Shown in pieces: positions 21,502-33,433 of a DNA stretch of 64,000 nucleotides. Position 1 is the stretch's first letter. Each line of letters begins with the position of its first letter. This DNA comes from Tetraselmis striata. Lineage: Eukaryota > Chlorophyta > Chlorodendrophyceae > Chlorodendrales > Chlorodendraceae. The position numbers were made by a program, and so were the translations under genes. The stretch lies in assembly GCA_006384855.1 (NCBI GenBank), contig VCJN01002036.1, positions 124,001 to 188,000 of the forward strand. Reading direction: 5' to 3'. The notes under the pieces are model-generated. The model saw only the letters and a program-made list of their open reading frames with translations. It had not been told where the DNA came from and searched no databases.

Positions 21502-22510
21502 CGGAGGTCCTCATAGCGTCGTGTGGGTGGCTGAACAGGTGGGTGAGCGAGTTTGAATATTTTTAAAAGTTTGGAAACGGCAAAACGGTGTTGACCACTT
21601 TTTGGCGGCCGGTATGCTTTATGTATCCCGGGGGATATTAAGACAGGCCCTTTAGCCCCCCCGTGGGCCAGTTGAAATGCTCTAACTATGTTTGGCATGA
21701 TCCCATTTGGGCCTCTCAAGTTTGTGTGATATGTACAACAAATGTTGGATATATCCAACAAATATCCCCGAGGCACTAGGGCTAAATAAACCGGGATATG
21801 TCGAATATTAAGTATGGCTTGCCCCGGGGATACATGGTCTATGGTTTCCTGCCCTGTATGTGCGCTCCGTACGAGAAAATCAGTACCGGTATGAAGATTT
21901 ACAACTGCGGTTATTCTGAGTGGAATGCGGCTTGATTTATTATACAGTACGACCTAATTAAGGCGAGAGCGTACTAGCGAATCGGTAGCGGCGATGCGCA
22001 CATCATGTACTGAAAGCTCAACATCAACATCCCATCGATCTGGCATGGTTTTGCGCCCGTGAAGTGACACAACAAACCATATCCTAGCTTTTGCGCTCAA
22101 GACTTGTCTTTAGGTCGCTGAGATATTCACCCGGTCAAATAGTAGGCTGTAAGACCAGCACGATTAATCATAATTTCAACCCTTAGGGCAAAATGCATCC
22201 GTGATGTTTCTATCCTGGGTAAACTCTTGCATCAGAAATACCGATTATTACCGATTATCGATTTCCGACTAATCGTTTCCGATTAGCGATTGTCACTACC
22301 CGTACCAACGATTATATCATTTTTACCTAGAAGTTACTGTAGCGACTACCGCGGCGGGTACCTGAATCGCTACTCCTAGCTAGTACCGTAGGATATCGAC
22401 TAGCGCTACTTGCGGACAAGCACAGCCGGCCAAAAATATAAATAAACAGGTGCGCGCATCGTTTCCGTCAGCCCGTCAGCATACGGTGGCAGCAGACCGC
22501 CCGCCGCCCG

Positions 22511-22544
<34 letters not shown>

Positions 22545-22589
22545 CGCCTCCCCTGTAGCAGCACCACTGCAACCCGCGTGACAAGGGTG
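21502..22589. other. Upstream region of the Lsm11-like gene
   Basis: No gene seen. Short repeated words ACCGATTA/CCGATTA(G) lie near 22235-22295. A C run of about 33 bases at 22511-22543 lies about 50 bases before the start codon at 22590, in the presumed 5' leader. Confidence 0.6.
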
Positions 22590-23419
22590 ATGGACCCGGA
22601 GCATCGCAGCAGGGCGACCGGCAGCTCCGGTGCCAGCGGCAGCGGCGGCGGCGGCGGTGGGTGGCATGCCAGAGGAGGGAAGCGGCGCGCGCCGCACGTG
22701 GACGGCGATGGCAACGGCGACCCCGCTCTCGACTTTTTTTCACCCACCTTCGACGCGCGCAAGGCCCTGTATACCCCCGGCCTGGCGCCTCCAATGAAGT
22801 GAGAGCGCCGCCTCGTCCTCTCATCTGCTCCTCCCCTCTCCCTCTCTCTTCCGCCTCCCGCCTCTTCCCGACCTGCTCCACGGTTTCAACGGGTTTTGGT
22901 GGCACCCTCATGCACATAGCATTGCATGAAACTTGCCTGGGTTGCGAGCAGCCGACGACGGGGGCGATGGTAGCTAGCCATTGCGCGACCGTATATATTG
23001 CTCCTCTTTCGCAGCCGCCACCAGTGCGCCAGTCACGCCATCGAGCCCCCACCCCCCCGAAGAATGCCCGCGACGCCCTCTTCCCCCGATATCAGCAGTC
23101 CGCCGCCTCGTGGCTTTGTTTCAAAAGTAATAACCACGATGATTGTGCAGCGCTTCTGCTGCAAGCCAATGCCTATGCACCGCCTCCCCGCTACCGTACC
23201 CGTAACCTTCACGGCAAAGCGATCATCAGCGAACTGTTGGCTGTTAATACTGACATCCAGGCCTCCTGGGTCGGCGTGCTGTGCTCTGGGGATCCTCACG
23301 TCTCCCCTGGCGGGATGTTATTACGTTCTGTGTCGCTTCTAGCGCAGGGATGAAGATAAAGCAATCCCACGAGATCCCACGGGACGTGTTTCGCCACATT
23401 CTTTACCCAACATACAGAT

Positions 23420-23486
<67 letters not shown>

Positions 23487-25450
23487 ATTTACACATGTAT
23501 GTAATATACATACAAACATATGCATGGTGTTTCAAGCATGCTTAGTTCTAACACCTCCGCTGCCACCCGGGGCTTGTGCAGGGTGAAGCCGCTGGACTGC
23601 CTGGCCCGGGCGCGCGTGCTCCTCCCGGCGGAGATGCCGGAGCACGTCCCGCCCGCCTCCCTCAAGCGCACGGACCGCTCCGCGGAGTCCATCGCCGCCC
23701 AGGAGCGCGCCAAGGTGCGGGACCCCCCTCCCCCCACCCCCCCCCCCCCGGCTTGCACCGTCGGGGCCTCAGCGACGCGTTCAACCCCCCCCCCCCCCCC
23801 CCCCCCCTCGAGCAGCCGTGGCGCCACGCTCAAGAGGGCCAATTTCGCCCTTGCTCTGATCTCCTCTTTCTTGCTTATTGCCCCCTCCCCCCCTCGGCAT
23901 TTCCCCCTAGTCGCGAACCGTGGTGCGGGAGCAGCAGCAGCTCAAACTCCGTGGGGACCACAACCCACTGCAGGTACGTCCTGGCGGTGACAAGCGGAGG
24001 CAGGGGAGGGGGGGGGAGGGTGCACGCACACATAAGCGGTGCCACTTCACGACTCCCAGTGAGAGACATGGGAACGGCCAGATTGCACAACAGGAGCACG
24101 GTAGACCGACGCTCGGCACAAAACACACGAGATGTCATTGCAGCATGGCATGCCCGCACAGCCGATGGGGAGGCAGGGCATGGTGGTCATTGCACCGCAG
24201 CATTGCGGGCGGCCGTTTTGTTGAAGCGCTGCGTATGGCAGTGTGCCGTCATACTTTCATGGAGGTGTTGCTTGGTAGTTGCGAAGGCTCACTGGGAGCA
24301 TGTGCAGGAGTCGCGCCTACGTTCCCCTGCCCTCATGGACCATTCCAGAGAGTGGGAACGCCTTGCTCATTGCAGTGGCTCATGCTAAAGGCTGCGTGTG
24401 GCTGAGCGTTTGCGGCCAACGGCAGCAGCAGTCCTGCAGTGCATGCCGCACGCGGACCGGGCGCTCCTGGCAGCTATCACCAGCTTTGCAACCGCCCTAA
24501 AACCCTAAAACGTATCACTCCGTGGCCGCGCAGCGGGCTAGCTGCCTTACTGCAAGGGCCACGGCCGGATGTGTCGCATGTTTTAGCCCAAGCAGGAGCG
24601 ACTGGGTGGGAGCTTTCCTGCGCCCGCAAGGCATGACTTGCTCCGGGTGCCAATGCCCCTATAAGAAACCCGCGGATCATAAGACTTTCCAGGGGTGCCT
24701 AGCTAGCTAGCGGCATTTGTCGACTGCCTATCTATAGATAACTTCTTGTATAACATATATGTATATGTATAACTATATATACCTCTATATATTCGTCCGG
24801 TTTTGGTCAGGCAAAAAGGGCGCACCTGCTGCTCTTTTTGAGGTGCGAGAAGAATTGTTATCCGTATTGCTCAGGCAATATATCAGGAGTCACAAGGCGC
24901 GACGTTGGTTTGCCACGTGTTTCTGGCACAATTTGCTCCTGCAGTGTTGTTTTTTCGTGCGCTCATGGATACGACGACTCGAGGGTCTTTTGGGGGAGAA
25001 AAGGGGGGGGGGGGGGGGAGGGGGGCGACTGAGGCGCCGGCATGGACCTCACGACAGGACATCATGGACAGCGTGAACCCCAAGGCGCCGGTGGCCATGC
25101 TGCGCGCCGTCTGCGAGGCACGCGGGCGGGTGCGGGTGGTCACCCGTCACGCGCGCGGGGTGCGCGGCGTCGCGGTCGGCTTCCTTGTCGCGTTCGACAA
25201 GTACCTCAACCTGCTGCTGCGCGACGTGGACGAGGACTACGTGGTGCGCGTGCAGGTGGCGCGGACCAAGGTGCAGACGGTGGCGCCGGCGGCGCCCGGC
25301 GGCGCCGGCACGAGCGCGGGCGTGGAGGGCGTGACGGAGGCGCTGCAGCGCACGCGCGTCCGCTGGCGGCCCAAGCAGGAGAAGCGCCGGCGGCACCTCA
25401 AGCAGGTGCTCCTCCGGGGCGACAGCGTGGTGATGGTCAGCAAGGCCTGA
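22590..25450 (+). CDS. LSM11: Lsm11-like U7 snRNP protein
   Basis: Model join(22590..22798,23582..23714,23911..23973,25058..25450) gives 265 aa, all GT-AG. The first intron splits a Lys codon (AA|G), which explains why TGA follows the exon directly. The N-terminal motif FDARKALYTPG matches the conserved F-D-P-L-x-A-L-Y element of Lsm11. The Sm1 half is VVTRHARGVRGVAVGFLVAF followed by DKYLNLLLRDVDEDY. The Sm2 half, after a spacer with VRWRPKQEKRRRHLKQ, is VLLRGDSVVMVSKA. In animals Lsm10 and Lsm11 replace SmD1 and SmD2 in the U7 snRNP that cleaves histone pre-mRNA; some green algae also make stem-loop-ending histone mRNAs. The protein is shorter than the animal one in the Sm1-Sm2 spacer. Assignment to Lsm11 rather than another Lsm rests on the N-terminal motif and the GVRGV-GFLVAFDK block. 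Confidence 0.88.
23421..23476 (+). repeat. (CT)n(AT)n microsatellite in LSM11 intron 1
   Basis: About 14 CT repeats (from 23421) run straight into about 13 AT repeats (to 23476). It lies about 100 bases before the exon 2 acceptor. Confidence 0.9.
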
Positions 25451-27294
25451 GGGCTCCCTAGCCCCCTTCCCAGCGTTTGGGGTCTCATCACCGACCCTGA
25501 CAACACAGAAAGACTCTCCGCTCAAGCTCGCCTCTCGCCGGATGAACGCCACCTGTCCGCAGCCTTCCAAATCTCCTGCGCGTGAGCGCACGTACCATGC
25601 TCATGAGTACCAGCGATGTTCACTCTATTAGAAACCAATCACAAACAGACGGCGGAACACCGCTGGCAAACATTGACCGCAAACAGCACAAGAAAGGGCC
25701 GCACCGCCGTCCCGGATTTAATGTGGAATTCATCGTTAATTTTTGAGGCGTGGAATAAAACCTGGCGGCAATAGCCGGCCTCTCGATGGTCTCATTTATA
25801 TCATGGTCGCGCTTTTCATTCCCGCGTTTTAGTCTCCGAAACCCAGGCGATCGGAGAACGTGCGGTTTGCTTGTACGTATAGGTACTACCTAGCATGGGT
25901 GCGTCATGCAAAGTGTGGCACCTCGCATGCGTTTTATCACCGTAGCCACGCTTTGGGTATACCACTGCATACCGCAGTATACCACTTCTTCTGTCCCCTT
26001 CAAAGGGAAGAAAACTCCATCCCTTATCAGTAATATGTCAGAATACGCCACGAATACCACACGCATCTTCCAACTCGTTGCTGTTAAACATTTCAATAGT
26101 TTTCCGACCGCGCGCGAAATCAATTACGGGTACATGCTAGGGTATATCTCGCCTTTGAGCAAACGGGATTTTTTCATCTTCAACAGCAATGTGATTTTTC
26201 ACTTGATTGACGCCTATGCGCAATAGTGCGCAACACTAGTCATCCAAAACTCTATACCGCCTAAGCAGTTCTAGGTGTGTGTTTTTTTGCCCTCGGGACA
26301 GGGCTGGCACCAACACTGTTATATCACCCGTGTATGTTGCATAACTGAATGTGATGCCGCACAAGTGCAACCCGCCCCCCTGAGGAGAGGAATCGGCGTT
26401 TTTGCGAGTATTGGAGTGAACCGCGGCGGGAATTTAATGCTGATCACTGTGCGTGCCGTAGTTAAGACGGTGCGATCCGGAGCTCCAAGTGTGTGTATGA
26501 CCAAGGAGTTAAGGCAACGGGGGCAAATGGTGACAGCGAAGAATCGTACAGGATGCGTTGTTTTCTTCGAGATTCCTCAAGTCGAGAAGCCGCACCCTGT
26601 GGCAGCACACCATCTCGCGACATCGAGTCATACATCCAGCCCTGCAATGAGTATTACTGCATGTCTGCTACTAAGAGAAACAGTTCATTTATAAAATCAT
26701 GATGCATAACCAGTTTGGGTAATCGGTGCGTTGCAACTTGTTGACTGGTAGCACAACGCCGGTCAAGCCTGAGCAGATGCGCAGATCACTAACATCAATC
26801 ATGCGTCACGCCGTCGCTGATGTGTCCGGATGCCACATCGACGAGCGGCACCCCGCGCGCATGACTGTGCATGCAGTTCCTTGTCGCAGTACAACATTCC
26901 ACAAAACAATGTACGCCTGCCTTATGATGATGCAGGAGTGTTGTAAGATCGCTACTTCCAACTTTAGGCAGTGACAGTTACTTTTCTAACTAAAATATCT
27001 GTTTTGTACTTTTACCTTGTGTAGTTTTCAAGCACAAGACTTCGAAGCAGCGCTTTTCTCAAATAGACTGATCCAAGGCTATCCTATCGGGTGACGAGTC
27101 GTCCGATCCATCAAGGACAACTCGTCACGGTGTCAAAAGCCTGCGGATGATGTCCTGCGGATCGTGGGGTTACTTTGTTGGAGCGAGCAGCGGCGAGGGA
27201 AGATGCGATTACAATAATGATACTGGTACCCCGCTCCAATGGGGTCCATAGTCGGCTATTTCTCAGGGTCAGGACCCCGCCTAAACCACGAGTC
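25451..27294. other. Convergent intergenic region
   Basis: Lies between the 3' ends of LSM11 (+) and the PTPDC1-type gene (-). Lower GC than the neighbouring exons. ORFs of up to about 140 codons exist, but none shows family motifs or splice context. Nothing else supported. Confidence 0.6.
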
Positions 27295-30200
27295 CTAGCC
27301 ACTGGTACCGGAAATCTCGGCTTGCGCTTCTCCCTTTTCGTCAGCGTCGTCGTGCTGCTGCCCGGTGATCTCCTGCTGCTCCACCTTCTTCTTAGAATCA
27401 GCGAATACCACGCTCGCTTTCGACTCGGCCTCGTGCGCGTCGCTGCCTCTGGGCTTGTCTAGCTTGTCCTCCCCGGTGGGGGTCTCGGGAGCGCCATCGC
27501 TCAGCCGCGTCAAGCCGCCAGCGCTGCCCTCCGCCTCCGGCGGTGCCTCTGACCCGGAAACAGCTGTACTGAACTCGCCCTCGGTAGACGCCGGCAGCTG
27601 GTGCATCGGGTCGGAAGGTCGCGCCTGCTTCCGCGGTTGCAGCGTATCGCCGATGTCGAGCGCCTCGGCGGTGATGGGGCTGAGGCTATCGAGAGTCTTG
27701 GCCCCTACCGTGAGCCGCGGTCGCTCCAACGGCGGAACCCCCGCCAGCGACTGCGCCGACATAACGTCCGCCCTGCTGCCCCGCTGCGACGGGGGCTTGA
27801 ACGGCGCCATTTCGTTCATCGAGGCCCTCGTAAGCCGCGTTGCCTGCCGCGGCGCTGCCAGCGCCGCCTGCGCCGCCGGGCTGAGCCGCGACGGCTCCAG
27901 CGGCTCTAGGCTCAGCTTGACGGGGGCGCCACGGGCAGACTCCGCTATCAACCCCAACGGCGCTGTCTTGGCGCGCTCCACGCGCGACGGGCTGGTCTCC
28001 AGGCGGCCGTCAGCGATACGCTCCAGCATGTCGGGCTCCGAGGCTCTGCCTGCTGTGCGAGTAAGCGAAGCCTTGCGCGCCGCCAGCCGTGGGGAGGCGC
28101 TCCCGGAGGCCGCCGCCTGGGAAGTGCCGGGGTTTGTTGTGCGAACCTGGCGAGCAGCAGCGCAGCAGATACCGTATTATATGGTGTCAGCAGGCATTTC
28201 TTTCGATATATTACCCGTCATTACGGAAGCTTACGTACTCTGACGTGTAGCCGAAACGATTACATCCGCCATACGTAACATATAGGTGCATTACTGATTG
28301 TCTAATTAAAGTAAGTCAGTTATAATATCACATGAATGAAATGATGTGCACTTATTTAAAAAATGACGAAAATCATCACTGCTCTGTCATCCAGACCGTA
28401 TTAATTACTGAGCAAGCCGCCGTCTCCCCACCTTTTGCTTGTGCTTGGTCTTTGGTCGCGGTCGCAGCCCCTCCAGGGCGCCCTCCGTGAGTGTCACATA
28501 GGTGAACAGCTCCACGATGACGTCGATCATCTCGCTATCCCTGTGCGCACAGAAGGCAGAGGGCCGCAGTACAGCGCCGCTTAACATGTCAGCTTCGCAG
28601 GCGGGCAGCCTGCCAGTGACTACTAGCGAGCGGTTGCCCGCCTGCCTATGAGGCTGGCGGGGAATGGTAAACGGGTGTATTGGTACCGCAACAGCAGCGT
28701 TTTGTGGAACAGTGTATGGCTGAGGCGCGCACGTTTCGTTGCCCATAGAGGGCGAGTCGCTCACGTTGGAGGAGGAGTCCGTCGCGCTGTGCTGCCGGCC
28801 CATTTCACCGGGGGCGCCGTCCATGAGGGAGGTGACCAGCCACGTGATGACAGTCGCGGCGACGTCCTCGTCCGCGGCGGCGCTGCCGTGGGAGATGATT
28901 TGGCCGCAGCTCACGAGGGAGTGGCAGTAGGCGCGCATCACGGCGCGGAGGTGCTTCCCTGCGTTGTCCGCCACCTGTTGATGAGCAGCACATCCAAGGT
29001 TACGGGTCAGCGCAGGAACACTGGAATTGGATATAAACAACCATTGCTATACATGAGGTATGTAGGTATATCATATACACGTATAGTAATTATTTAATAT
29101 TATACTTGTAAGACTAATTATATTTATGTAATAATAAAAAAGAATAAATAGTGATAATAGAAGTAGTATACATACATGAGAGGAATTGTAAGTAAATACA
29201 TCGATCACTTACTGATGTTCTCATCGAGTCTTACCACGACCGAGCAATAAAACCGCCGCATAAGCACATCCCAGGCGCGATGACGATACCGTGCTGTAAT
29301 ACCAAGTTGCACCCGTAAAGTTTTCTTGTTTTATGGCGTGCCTCTGCCTCCTCAGGAGGAGAGCTCGAAAAATGAAACCCTTGACACCAATTACTCACTG
29401 CTCATTACTCACTGCGGGGAAGAGTTCCTGCTCATTACTCACTGCGGGGAAGAGTTCCTGCTGATGTTCAACAATATCTGTCTATCGGAACACTGCTCGC
29501 AGACACTCGACTCAAGCCGCCAATCACTGACAGTGTTCGCTGACAATGTTCAACTAGCGGCGATTGATACCGTTGATGCGAAGGTAGCGCCGCTGTTCTG
29601 CAACATAGCTACATCGGCCTACAGAGCCCCCGCCCCACGCACTGTGTAGAGTGGCCCCTATGAGGGTTGGTCAGGGGCGGGCCCTTCCTTGACGCTGGGT
29701 GAGGACAGCTTGTCGAGACTCAAACATGATTCAGTTGTAACAACTCTCAAATGATTCAAATCGAGGTCGAGTACTCCTCAATCGACATGTTGCTATGTCA
29801 GCGATTGTCGTGCCATAATGCAATAAACCGAACCAGCTACCATGCAGACATGCCATTGTAGCAGCCAGCAATGGTCTTGGCAGAGGGCGCGGCAAGGGGG
29901 GGGGGGGTGGGTAAAGTCACCTGCTCCGCCGGCGTGGTCGGCTTCCGCGTGCGCACCACCCCCAGCGCGTTGACCAGCGCGGTGCGGTCGTGGGGCTCGG
30001 GCTTGCCGATCTGCACGAGCCAGTGCTCCAGCAGCGCGAACAGCAGCGCCGGCGGCAGCTCGTCCAGGATGTCCCACTGCCCCTCGTTTATCTGCCACCC
30101 GGGAGGCAGCGGCGGGTGTTAGGAACCGGGGTGTGACGACGCGGCGCCAACGGGCATGGCACACACACAAAACAGCGCTGCGGGGGTGCCCACCCGGTAC

Positions 30201-33200
30201 TTGGCCGTCACCAGCGCGGTCTGCTGCCTGCTGCCCGGGCTTGCGCTCGCCTCCTCACTCTTGCCGCGCATGTAGACTCGAAAGTCGCGGCTCAGCGCGC
30301 CTGACAGCACCGCAACCAGCACCGCCGCGCTCAGAGGCCCGATGCCGTTTCAGACATGACTGACGGCAGCATCGGCAGCAGCATCTCTCCGCCAAACGCC
30401 ATGGTTGCCCCTCCCCCCCCTTCCCTCCCCCCTGGCACACACATTCCCACCTGCTACTCCCACCGCTGCCGCCATGGAGTTGCCAAAGGAAGGAGAGCTC
30501 ATGGGCGGCATTTTACCGTGTTGCTATGTGGCTTCTGACCGGTCTAAAGTCCGGACACACAGCCCTCATTGCCCAGAGCCCACCCCTACCAGTCTCACCC
30601 CCCCCCCCCCCCCCCCGAAACTGCCCTTTCTCATGACCGTAATAAAGCGTGACAAAACATGAAACTCTCACGAAAAACCTGGACGCGTCCAACCAATGTG
30701 CTGCGCTGATGGGTATGGGAGGGCATTGGCACCAAGACACACGCCACCGAGACATTGAAACGCTGGGGGCAGTTTTTCGGGTGAGGGCTGGGGAGGGCTG
30801 GTGGGGGGGGGGGGGGGGGGGGGGCGGGAGGGCTCGCTCACCGCTGCTCTGGCTCTTGGCGCGGCGATCCAGCTCCTTGACGACCTCGTCCAGAAACTTC
30901 GGGACGTGGAACAGCCGGCGGCGCTCCTCGCCGCCGATGAGCAGGCGCTGCCGGCTGAGCACCTCGTCCAGGTCCGCGGGCGGCACCATCGCCGCGGAGT
31001 TGCGCGACTTGCCGAGCGTCTGGATGATGTTGATGCGCGAGCTGGTCTTGGTGGGCAGCGGCAGCGGCAGCGCCGCCTGCTGGCTGGTGGCGGAGTTGCC
31101 GCTGTTCGAGCGCCGGAGGACGCTGCGGGGGAAGGACGTGCCGCCGCTGTGGCTGTTGCCGCCCTCGCCGCGGAGCGGCCCCGCGCTGTTATTCGAGCCG
31201 TGGCCGGCGGTGCCGCTGCCGCCGCTGCCGCCCAGCAGGTGCAGCTTGGCGCCCAGGGCCAGGACGCGGCGGTTCTGCCGCCGGGGCCCGTGGAACTGCA
31301 TGCGCAGGTGCTTCACGTAGCGCTCAAAGGTGTGCACAAAGTTCTCCTGCGCAGTCCGGCGGACGCGGCCTCAGACCCGCGCCTCCCCCATGCTCCCCCC
31401 CCCCCCCCCCCCCCTCTGAGCTTGCAGGCAATGCCGATGAAGGGCAGGGCGCAACGGCGCTTTCTAAAACAAATCCAACCTCCCTACAGCAAAGAGGGCG
31501 CTGGGCACAGGCCGCAGTGGGAGGGCTGCGCGCCGCCGAGCCAGCGTACCGCCCCATGTAATCGGGGCTCGTGGGCACAGAAGAACTATGAATCGTGACG
31601 CACCATCGAATCATAATATCCGTGAATGTTTTGCTAGGGTATTAGTGTATGTCACGAGATGAATGTGGGGGTTTCGACTTCACCGGGAGGTCATAGGCAA
31701 TGACACCCAAAGCGAGCCAAAGCGCAGCTACGGTCCCATGGAAGAGGCGCACAGGGGGAGGTCTCATGGAAGAGGGGACGAGGGGGGGGGGGGGGGGGGT
31801 GGGGAAGGGGGGGGGTCCACCTGCGCGCGTGTCTGCAGGGACCCGGGGCGCTTGGAGCGCGTGAGGGCCACCGCCTCGGGCGCGCTGTAGTCGCCGGCGT
31901 ACACGAGGTACGCCGCGATGGCCAGCCCGGTGCGGCCCAGCCCCGCGTGGCAGTGCACCGCCACCGCCATGCCCTGGCTGATGTAGTGGCTCATAATCTG
32001 GGGCGCGGCGGGGGCGCGGCGCGCGGCGCAACTCAGCGGAGCTCCCTCAGCCATGCCTGCCAACTTCCTGGAGGCTCCCCTTGTCACCCCCCATGCCCGC
32101 CCGCCCACCCATGCGGCCACCCCGCAGCACCACGCGCCTCCTACCTGCGGTTCTGAAGACCCCCCGCCTCCCTTCCTACCCTCCCCGTGACCTCCCTGCC
32201 CCCGCCCAGCTGCGCCCACCCTCACCTGCACTATCTTCAGCGCGTGCTCCAGGCTGGGCGTCGCCATGTCGCGCCAGCCGCCGTTGAAGACGCCGATGCC
32301 CGCCGCCATGAACGACTCCGGGTCGTACGAGAAGCCGGACTGCGGCAGCAAGCCGGGCCCGCAGTGCGCGTGCTCGCCAAGCTGCGGCGAGCCGATCCGC
32401 GGGGGGGGGGGGGGGGGGGGGTGCGTCAGCACGCTGCTGGCCCACCGGTGCTGCAGCGGATATGTGGATGGGCGAGTTGGGAGGGAGCGGGAGGTGAGTG
32501 AGGCAGGGCGGGACCGCACCTGCTGCAGGTTGAGGACCATGCCGATGCGGCTGCGCTTGAACTCGGTCAGCAGGCCTTTGTCGGGGTCCACCACGTACTT
32601 CTGCCAGGGCCGCGCCATCGCGAGCAGGTTGTCCGTGACCCAGTTGCAGTGCAGGTTGGGGATGTCGTTGCGCCCGCGCTGCGCGGAGGGGTCCTCCCGC
32701 GTGCACATCGTGCCGCCTGCCGCGCAGAGACACCGTGCAAGAAGGGTAAATGAGGAGGGGGGGAGGGGGGAGGGGGAGGGCGCTGAGTAGGATTCACACA
32801 GCCGCCATCCATCAGCCCGTTGCAACACCCGACCAACGCTGGACCAGCTGGCGGCGGAGCCGGGACCCACCCTCGCACGCGCATTGGAACCTTTCCTTGA
32901 GGGCGGCAGTCGTGGAGCGCAAGATGCGGTTGTCCTGCACGCGGGGCATTGGGGTGACGGGGAGATGGGGGCACTCAGGGAAGCCAATCCAATCCATGCG
33001 TAGCACCACCACGCCTGCCCCATCGTCCCAAGCTTGGCCCATGCCCTCCGTGCCCTGCCCTACCCGCGCCCAATTGGCATGTCCTTCAAGCCCATGCCCA
33101 TCCGCTCCCGTCCAGGGAGAGACAGCACGGAGTGATTAGGTCTGCGCAGGCCACTGAGGCTGTCCGGCATGAGACACGCAGGCGATGGGATGGAGGGCGC

Positions 33201-33289
33201 CTAGGCACAGCGCTAGCAGCGAGCAGGCCCGGGGTGTTGGGCGGCGTGGGGTAGGGAATCAAGAGGCATGAAGCGTATTTGTATGTGAA

Positions 33290-33324
<35 letters not shown>

Positions 33325-33433
33325 GAACCTGCACGCCAAAGGGGCGCTCTGGGGCGCGGCCGGGGTGGAGGCTCTTGGAGCGCTCCGTCACCTGCGCGCC
33401 GATGTTTGCGGCCACGCTGGCGCCGATACCCAT
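27295..33433 (-). CDS. PTPDC1: PTPDC1-type protein tyrosine/dual-specificity phosphatase
   Basis: Model complement(join(27295..28146,28432..28540,28733..28974,29921..30091,30194..30300,30842..31346,31821..31997,32226..32381,32520..32716,32871..32934,33329..33433)), 894 aa, GT-AG throughout; the 32871 edge is uncertain by one base. Family hallmarks: WVTDNLLAMARPWQKY, IGMVLNLQQ, LGEHAHCGPGL, SGFSYDPESFMAAGI, and the CX5R signature HCHAGLGRTG with catalytic Cys about 190 and Arg about 196, followed by SKRPGSLQTRAQ. A later helical domain (LDELPPALLFALLEHWLVQI, about 438-494) matches the C-terminal conserved region of animal PTPDC1. The last 284 residues are Ser/Pro/Glu-rich with no known domain. 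Animal PTPDC1 acts at centrosomes and affects cilium length; absence from land plants is consistent with a flagellar role (inference). Introns 1, 5, 6 and 8 carry C runs just after the donor. Confidence 0.9.
29401..29460 (+). repeat. Perfect 30-bp tandem duplication in PTPDC1 intron 8
   Basis: 29401-29430 and 29431-29460 are identical (CTCATTACTC...AGAGTTCCTG). A partial third copy, TTACTCACTG, precedes them at 29391-29400. Confidence 0.95.

Noticed and set aside
28405..29040. Single 211-aa minus ORF as a separate gene
   Set aside because: Splice sites at 28974, 28733, 28540 and 28432 place its two coding parts in phase as exons 9 and 10 of PTPDC1; the middle is intron.
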